From JAAUQA01 sp036351435 (lineage in GTDB: Bacteria > Pseudomonadota > Gammaproteobacteria > Competibacterales > Competibacteraceae), in NCBI GenBank assembly GCA_036351435.1, contig JAZBPA010000252.1, positions 1 through 20,754 of the forward strand: a stretch of DNA of 20,754 nt, written 5' to 3'. This document shows, piece after piece, positions 16,624-20,754 of the stretch (position 1 is its first letter; every line of letters starts with the position of its first letter). The notes under the pieces were generated by a model that had not been told where the DNA came from, did no database searches, and saw only the letters and a list, made by a program, of their open reading frames with translations. A program made the position numbers and the translations under genes.

Positions 16624-18093
16624 ATGACAACGCATCAAATTCCTTACGCTTTTGCCAAACGCCACGGCGTACTGCCGTTGGAAGTCGATGATGGTCGGAT
16701 CAGGGTGGCTTACCGACCCGGCATTAACGCGCTAAGCCTCGTAGAATTGCGGCGTTGCCTGGAAATGCCTTTGTCTCTCAATCAAGTGTCTGCTGAGGCA
16801 TTCGATAATCTTTTACAAAATGCCTATGAATCCGGCACCGGTGCAGCCCGGATGATGGAAGACCTGGGCGAAGCGTTGGACCTTGATCAGATTGCACAAC
16901 AACTGCCGGAACCCGAAGATCTGCTGGAAAGCGCCGACGATGCCCCCATCATTCGTCTGATTAACGCTTTGCTTACCGAAGCGATCAAGGAAAACGCCTC
17001 GGATATCCATATCGAATCTTTCGAAAACCGGTTACTGGTGCGCTTCCGGGTCGATGGCGTATTGCGAGAAGCGCTGCAACCGCCGCGCGCGTGGGGTCCG
17101 TTGCTGGTATCACGGGTCAAGGTCATGGCCAATCTGGACATCGCCGAAAAACGTTTGCCCCAGGATGGCCGAATATCTCTGCGAGTGGCCGGTCGACCGG
17201 TGGATGTGCGGGTCTCGACCCTGCCTGCCGGTCACGGCGAGCGGGTGGTATTACGCTTGTTGGATAAGCGGGAAGGGCGGTTGGATTTACAACAATTGGG
17301 GATGGAAGCGACTTCTGAGACGTTACTTGATCAATTGATCCATCGCCCGCATGGCATTCTGTTAGTCACCGGTCCCACCGGTTCCGGCAAAACCACCACG
17401 CTGTATGGCGCGCTCAGCCGACTCAATGATCGCAAACGCAATATCATGACGGTAGAAGATCCCATCGAATACTACCTGGATGGGATCAGCCAAACGCAAG
17501 TCAATACCAAGGTCGAGATGAGTTTCGCGCGGGGATTACGGGCTATTCTGCGACAAGATCCGGATATCGTGATGGTCGGCGAAATCCGCGATCTGGAAAC
17601 TGCCGAAATCGCCGTCCAGGCCAGTCTCACCGGCCACTTAGTGTTGTCTACCTTGCACACCAACAGCGCCGTGGGTGCAATTACCCGACTGCGCGACATG
17701 GGCGTCGAACCCTTCCTTTTATCTTCCAGTCTGATCGGCGTGTTGGCACAACGCTTAGTACGCAATTTGTGTCCGCACTGTAAACGATCTTATACCGCAA
17801 CCGCTGCTGAAAACGCGCTGTTAGGGATAGAATCTGAGGCGGCGACGATTCTGCAAGCACCGGTCGGGTGCGAACACTGTAATCAATCCGGTTATCGGGG
17901 GCGCACTGGCATTTTCGAACTGGTTACGGTGAATAGCTCGCTGCAAACCATGATTCATGAAGGAGCCGGTGAACAAGCCATGGAACGTTATGCGCGCACC
18001 CACACTCCGAGCATTCGCGATGACGGTCGCCGCCGCGTATTGGCCGGCGATACCGCATTGGAGGAATTGCTGCGAGTCACTCGGGAAGACTGA
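16624..18093 (+). CDS. gspE: Type II secretion ATPase GspE
   Basis: This cytoplasmic hexameric ATPase powers pseudopilus assembly in type II secretion. In 489 residues it shows an N-terminal N1-like domain (~1-75, FAKRHGVLPLE), the N2 domain (SDIHIESFENRLLVRFRVDG, 126-145), Walker A GPTGSGKT (250-257), Asp box TVEDPIEY (276-283), Walker B DPDIVMVGEIRD (312-323) and the His box LTGHLVLSTLHTN. The zinc site is the four-cysteine set C383, C386, C416 and C419, followed by GYRGRTGIFE. These features fit GspE better than PilB or PilT. gspF begins 2 bp after the stop. The upstream ribosome site is poor. The remaining gsp genes are not here. Confidence 0.93.
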   Translation: MTTHQIPYAFAKRHGVLPLEVDDGRIRVAYRPGINALSLVELRRCLEMPLSLNQVSAEAFDNLLQNAYESGTGAARMMEDLGEALDLDQIAQQLPEPEDLLESADDAPIIRLINALLTEAIKENASDIHIESFENRLLVRFRVDGVLREALQPPRAWGPLLVSRVKVMANLDIAEKRLPQDGRISLRVAGRPVDVRVSTLPAGHGERVVLRLLDKREGRLDLQQLGMEATSETLLDQLIHRPHGILLVTGPTGSGKTTTLYGALSRLNDRKRNIMTVEDPIEYYLDGISQTQVNTKVEMSFARGLRAILRQDPDIVMVGEIRDLETAEIAVQASLTGHLVLSTLHTNSAVGAITRLRDMGVEPFLLSSSLIGVLAQRLVRNLCPHCKRSYTATAAENALLGIESEAATILQAPVGCEHCNQSGYRGRTGIFELVTVNSSLQTMIHEGAGEQAMERYARTHTPSIRDDGRRRVLAGDTALEELLRVTRED

Positions 18094-18095
18094 GC

Positions 18096-19313
18096 ATGCC
18101 GGCGTTTCAATATGCCGCCCTGGATCCTCGGGGCCGAACCCACAAAGGCTTGTTAGAGGGAGATACACCGCGACAAGTGAGGCAGCTGTTAAGGGAACGC
18201 GGTTTGACTCCAGTGACTGTCGATGAAGTTACGGGTCAGGAACGCAGCCGGAGCGGGAAAAACCTCGGTTGGATACAACGCATCAGCGCCACGGATTTGG
18301 CACTAGTCACTCGTCAACTGGCTACCTTGGTCAGTTCCGGTCTGCCCTTGGAACAGGCGCTAGGCGGAGTCGCCAATCAAGCCGGTCGTACCCGTCTTGG
18401 CAGTTTATTGCTGGCGGTGCGCGCTAGAGTTTTGGAAGGCCATACTCTGGCGACCGCGTTAAGTGATTTTCCCCGAGTCTTTCCCGAGCTCTACCGAGCC
18501 ACTGTCGCTGCTGGCGAGCAATCCGGTCATTTGGATGTGGTGTTCGAACGGCTGGCCGATTACACCGAAGCGCGTCAGCAGTTACGCCAGAAAATCGGCT
18601 TGGCCCTGTATTATCCGGCGTTGTTGACCACGGTGGCGGTTCTCATCGTCATTGGCTTGTTGACTTATGTAGTCCCGCAGGTGGTACAAGTGTTCGCCAG
18701 TATGGGACAACAATTACCCTGGCTGACTCGTGCACTCATTACTACCAGCGCGTTTCTGCGCGAATACGGCTGGCTGTTGGTTGTTCTGCTAACGGGGCTT
18801 TCGTTCGGTTTTTTCTATGGTCTCCGTCGGCGTGGATTTCGCCGCCGGGTTCATCTGTTTTTACTGCGGGTGCCATTGGTATCCCGTCTCATCCGTGGAG
18901 TCAATGCTGCCCGTTATGCGCGTACCTTTAGTATCTTGATGGCCAGCGGGGTGCCGGTATTAGAAGCATTGCGCATCTCCGCCAAGGTGGTCAGTAATTT
19001 GCCGATGAGGGAAGCGGTTGAACAAGCGGCGGTACGGGTCAAGGAAGGATCCAGTTTGCATACGGCAATTGATGCCAGTGGTCACTTCCCGGCGATGACG
19101 GTGCAATTGATTGCCAGCGGTGAGGCCAGTGGACGTCTGGGTGCCATGTTGGAGCGCGCTGCGCAACAACAGGAACGGGAAACTGAGACGTTGATCGCAG
19201 CACTGATGGGTATTTTCGAGCCGGCATTGATTCTGCTGATGGGCGGGATCGTGTTGATGATCGTGTTGGCGATTTTGTTGCCGATCTTCGATTTGAATCA
19301 GTTGGTACGTTAG
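18096..19313 (+). CDS. gspF: Type II secretion inner-membrane platform protein GspF
   Basis: GspF is the polytopic inner-membrane protein that couples GspE to pseudopilus assembly. The 405 residues equal the family length. The N-terminus PAFQYAALDPRGRTHKG is typical. Two T2SSF domains are seen: ~68-190 (LALVTRQLATLVSSGLPLEQAL) and ~271-392 (ARYARTFSILMASGVPVLEAL). Each contains the pattern of short-linked helices, and there are three membrane segments at ~174-196, 224-242 and 375-396. It starts 2 bp after gspE and is surely co-transcribed with it. The operon ends here: the next gene is on the other strand, its stop only 6 bp beyond, where gspG would be expected in a full cluster. Confidence 0.93.
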   Translation: MPAFQYAALDPRGRTHKGLLEGDTPRQVRQLLRERGLTPVTVDEVTGQERSRSGKNLGWIQRISATDLALVTRQLATLVSSGLPLEQALGGVANQAGRTRLGSLLLAVRARVLEGHTLATALSDFPRVFPELYRATVAAGEQSGHLDVVFERLADYTEARQQLRQKIGLALYYPALLTTVAVLIVIGLLTYVVPQVVQVFASMGQQLPWLTRALITTSAFLREYGWLLVVLLTGLSFGFFYGLRRRGFRRRVHLFLLRVPLVSRLIRGVNAARYARTFSILMASGVPVLEALRISAKVVSNLPMREAVEQAAVRVKEGSSLHTAIDASGHFPAMTVQLIASGEASGRLGAMLERAAQQQERETETLIAALMGIFEPALILLMGGIVLMIVLAILLPIFDLNQLVR

Positions 19314-19319
19314 CAAATC

Positions 19320-19871
19320 CTATTCCAAAATCAGCATCCACCACTCATAGAGGGGATGTGCTTTAGGTGGGAGGTATCTGCCGAGCTGCCTGATATTTTG
19401 CAGCACTTCACGGTGTGCCTCCCTCTGGGTACTGTTATTATCAACCCATTGTTTTACAAGATGCGGTGTGTTGATCAGCGGTAAATGTGGTAATTCCTGC
19501 GCAGCGAAGTTAAGCGCTTTTCTGTCGTCCGTGGCAACCGCGTATCCCCTCGCCGCCGCGATGGCGAAAGTAGCTGCTTCGCCATCATCACCCAATACGG
19601 CCGCATAGTTCACAAAATTCGCCCTCTCCTCTTCGGTTTCGAAATCAGTCACCGTAATCAATCCTCTATCGATGGCAGTCTGGAATTTTCCAGAGTGTGA
19701 AGCGCTCAATGCATCCAATTTCTGGAGTGAGAGCAATTCAAAGCTTTTTACCGTCTCCGACATAATGATGGGTACCGGCAGCGCACTCAGAATATCCGCT
19801 ATTCTTCCGGAAACATGTAGGTTAATGATACAACAAGCATCCAATATCAAAGGGGTGTCGGAGACGAGCAT
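19320..19871 (-). CDS. PIN-domain protein, putative toxin
   Basis: The 183 residues form a PIN-type nuclease fold. ILDACCIINLHVSGR carries the first acidic residue, D11. The middle acidic site is probably E39 in MSETVKSFEL, then DDGEAATFAIA (D95, D96, E98), and ATDDRKAL (D115, D116) is the last strand. PIN toxins cut RNA with Mg2+ or Mn2+ held by such residues. The gene follows an ImmA/IrrE-family gene by 19 bp with AGGGATA before the ATG, so the two are one transcript. This pairing resembles known toxin-antitoxin arrangements. Which RNA it would cut is unknown. Its stop is 6 bp from the gspF stop. Confidence 0.8.
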   Translation of the reverse strand: MLVSDTPLILDACCIINLHVSGRIADILSALPVPIIMSETVKSFELLSLQKLDALSASHSGKFQTAIDRGLITVTDFETEEERANFVNYAAVLGDDGEAATFAIAAARGYAVATDDRKALNFAAQELPHLPLINTPHLVKQWVDNNSTQREAHREVLQNIRQLGRYLPPKAHPLYEWWMLILE

Positions 19872-19890
19872 TATCCCTGCCGCTTATTCG

Positions 19891-20754
19891 TTATGCTTGC
19901 GCCAAGTCAATATCAATCGCGCCTTCGGTTAAGCCGCTTGAGTGTTCTCGCAATACTTCGGCAATGCGCCGGGCTTCCAGCCTATCCACCCCCAATAATC
20001 CAGCGAAACGTCCCTCGGTAATCAAACCTAGATCAAAGGCTTCAATAGCTAGGTGTTGATATTGCAGAGGAAGTTGGTCAGTCCTTTCGTCCACTTCCTG
20101 CAAGCCGAGCTCCTCGCGTGCTTCACGTATTTTGAAGCCGCGGTCGCGTAACTTATCCCAAGTACCGGTGGGAAGCAGTTCCAGTTCTTCAAGACGCAGT
20201 ACCATCGCCTCAACAGAAACTCCATAGTAGTGAGCCATAGTGCATAAATCGGCTGGAGTGAATTTACCTTTCTCCCGATACGCCGCGAAATGTTTTAGCA
20301 AGTTGCTGGTCGGCATCAGAAAGTATTTTGGAAAGGTTTCTGCAAGGCGTTCACTGGGTGGAATCCGTTGGTATTGTTTGTCGAAGTGATAAACAGCTTT
20401 ATATCTATGCGCCAAAAAATGCAAATAGCCATGGGCTAACGACCACCGCTGCCGCTCTTTCGGATGGTTAACATTAATCGCCAAGCAACCTCCCAACCGC
20501 TCATCATAGGCGTATATTTCACAAAACCGACGAGGCATCTCTAGGTAAAAAATACGCAGTCCAACCTCCTGTTCCAAAATATCTCTGAGAGAATGAATTG
20601 GCCCGTCACCAAGTCCGAGACGGTTGCGCTCGGAAATAGCTATGCTCTCAGCGGTGCGTTCGAGTGGCAGGTTCCCTGTTTGGTACTCAACGGGATAATT
20701 ACGCGCAAGCCCGGTTCCGACAATTTCTTCAAGTTCTAGATAGTTACGACAGAA
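19891..20754 (-). CDS. ImmA/IrrE-family protein with altered HExxH, partial
   Basis: The frame stays open to the right window edge, so the 5' end is missing; 287 codons are present. The family is the ImmA/IrrE (COG2856) protease-like group, usually with an XRE helix-turn-helix N-terminus, which would lie outside the window. Recognisable blocks are WSLAHGYLHFLAHR, ERLAETFPKYFLMPTSNLL, FTPADLCTMAHYYGVSVEAM and GTWDKLRDRGFKIREA. Where the family has HExxH, this protein has HGYLH (codons 20419-20433): both His are kept, the catalytic Glu is Gly, and the ERLAE glutamate that could be the third ligand remains. It precedes the PIN gene and is the likely antitoxin or regulator. Confidence 0.82.
   Translation of the reverse strand, partial: FCRNYLELEEIVGTGLARNYPVEYQTGNLPLERTAESIAISERNRLGLGDGPIHSLRDILEQEVGLRIFYLEMPRRFCEIYAYDERLGGCLAINVNHPKERQRWSLAHGYLHFLAHRYKAVYHFDKQYQRIPPSERLAETFPKYFLMPTSNLLKHFAAYREKGKFTPADLCTMAHYYGVSVEAMVLRLEELELLPTGTWDKLRDRGFKIREAREELGLQEVDERTDQLPLQYQHLAIEAFDLGLITEGRFAGLLGVDRLEARRIAEVLREHSSGLTEGAIDIDLAQA

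Overview
The window reads as an ordinary chromosomal stretch of a gammaproteobacterium of moderate GC content. The protein families point that way: a two-gene umuDC operon, GTP-type PEP carboxykinase, an OpgC-like membrane protein, type II secretion GspE/GspF, and a PreP-like M16C protease. I cannot name a genus from sequence alone. Coding density is high. I saw no tRNA, rRNA, CRISPR array or intact insertion sequence.

Layout. 25-1696 (minus) is umuD-umuC, encoding error-prone DNA polymerase V, with a good sigma70-type promoter just upstream. 1999-2943 (plus) encodes a calcineurin-like phosphoesterase relative whose metal-binding motifs are largely lost; a doubtful small frame follows. 3209-5281 (minus) encodes a 690-residue protein. 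Its C-terminal half looks like cyanobacterial acyl-ACP reductase and its N-terminal ~308 residues are unassigned. 5409-9333 (minus) holds a PreP-type zinc protease gene and, overlapping its start, rmlB (dTDP-glucose 4,6-dehydratase). 9496-10926 (plus) encodes a membrane-anchored protein with two SHOCT-like repeats and a formylglycine-generating-enzyme-like domain that lacks the catalytic cysteines. 11146-12951 (plus) is a SulP anion transporter with a STAS domain, and 13211-14386 (plus) is an OpgC-like membrane protein. 14477-16225 (minus) is pckG. A ~400 bp AT-rich divergent promoter region separates it from gspE-gspF (16624-19313, plus). The right edge (19320-20754, minus) carries a toxin-antitoxin-like pair: an ImmA/IrrE-family protein, cut by the window end, and a PIN-domain protein.

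How the genes work together. Four functional pairs are visible. UmuD and UmuC form one polymerase. GspE and GspF are the cytoplasmic ATPase and inner-membrane platform of a type II secretion or related pilus-like machine, but the rest of the gsp set is not here. RmlB and the M16C protease overlap and are probably co-transcribed, although their roles are unrelated. The ImmA-family protein and PIN protein form a likely toxin-antitoxin module. The other genes look like single transcription units.

The most interesting points are: the ImmA-family protein in which the HExxH motif reads HGYLH; the acyl-ACP-reductase-like fusion with its catalytic cysteine retained; the phosphoesterase pseudoenzyme next to umuDC; a GntR-type operator (TGGTAAGACCA) upstream of pckG; and a umuDC promoter without a canonical LexA box.
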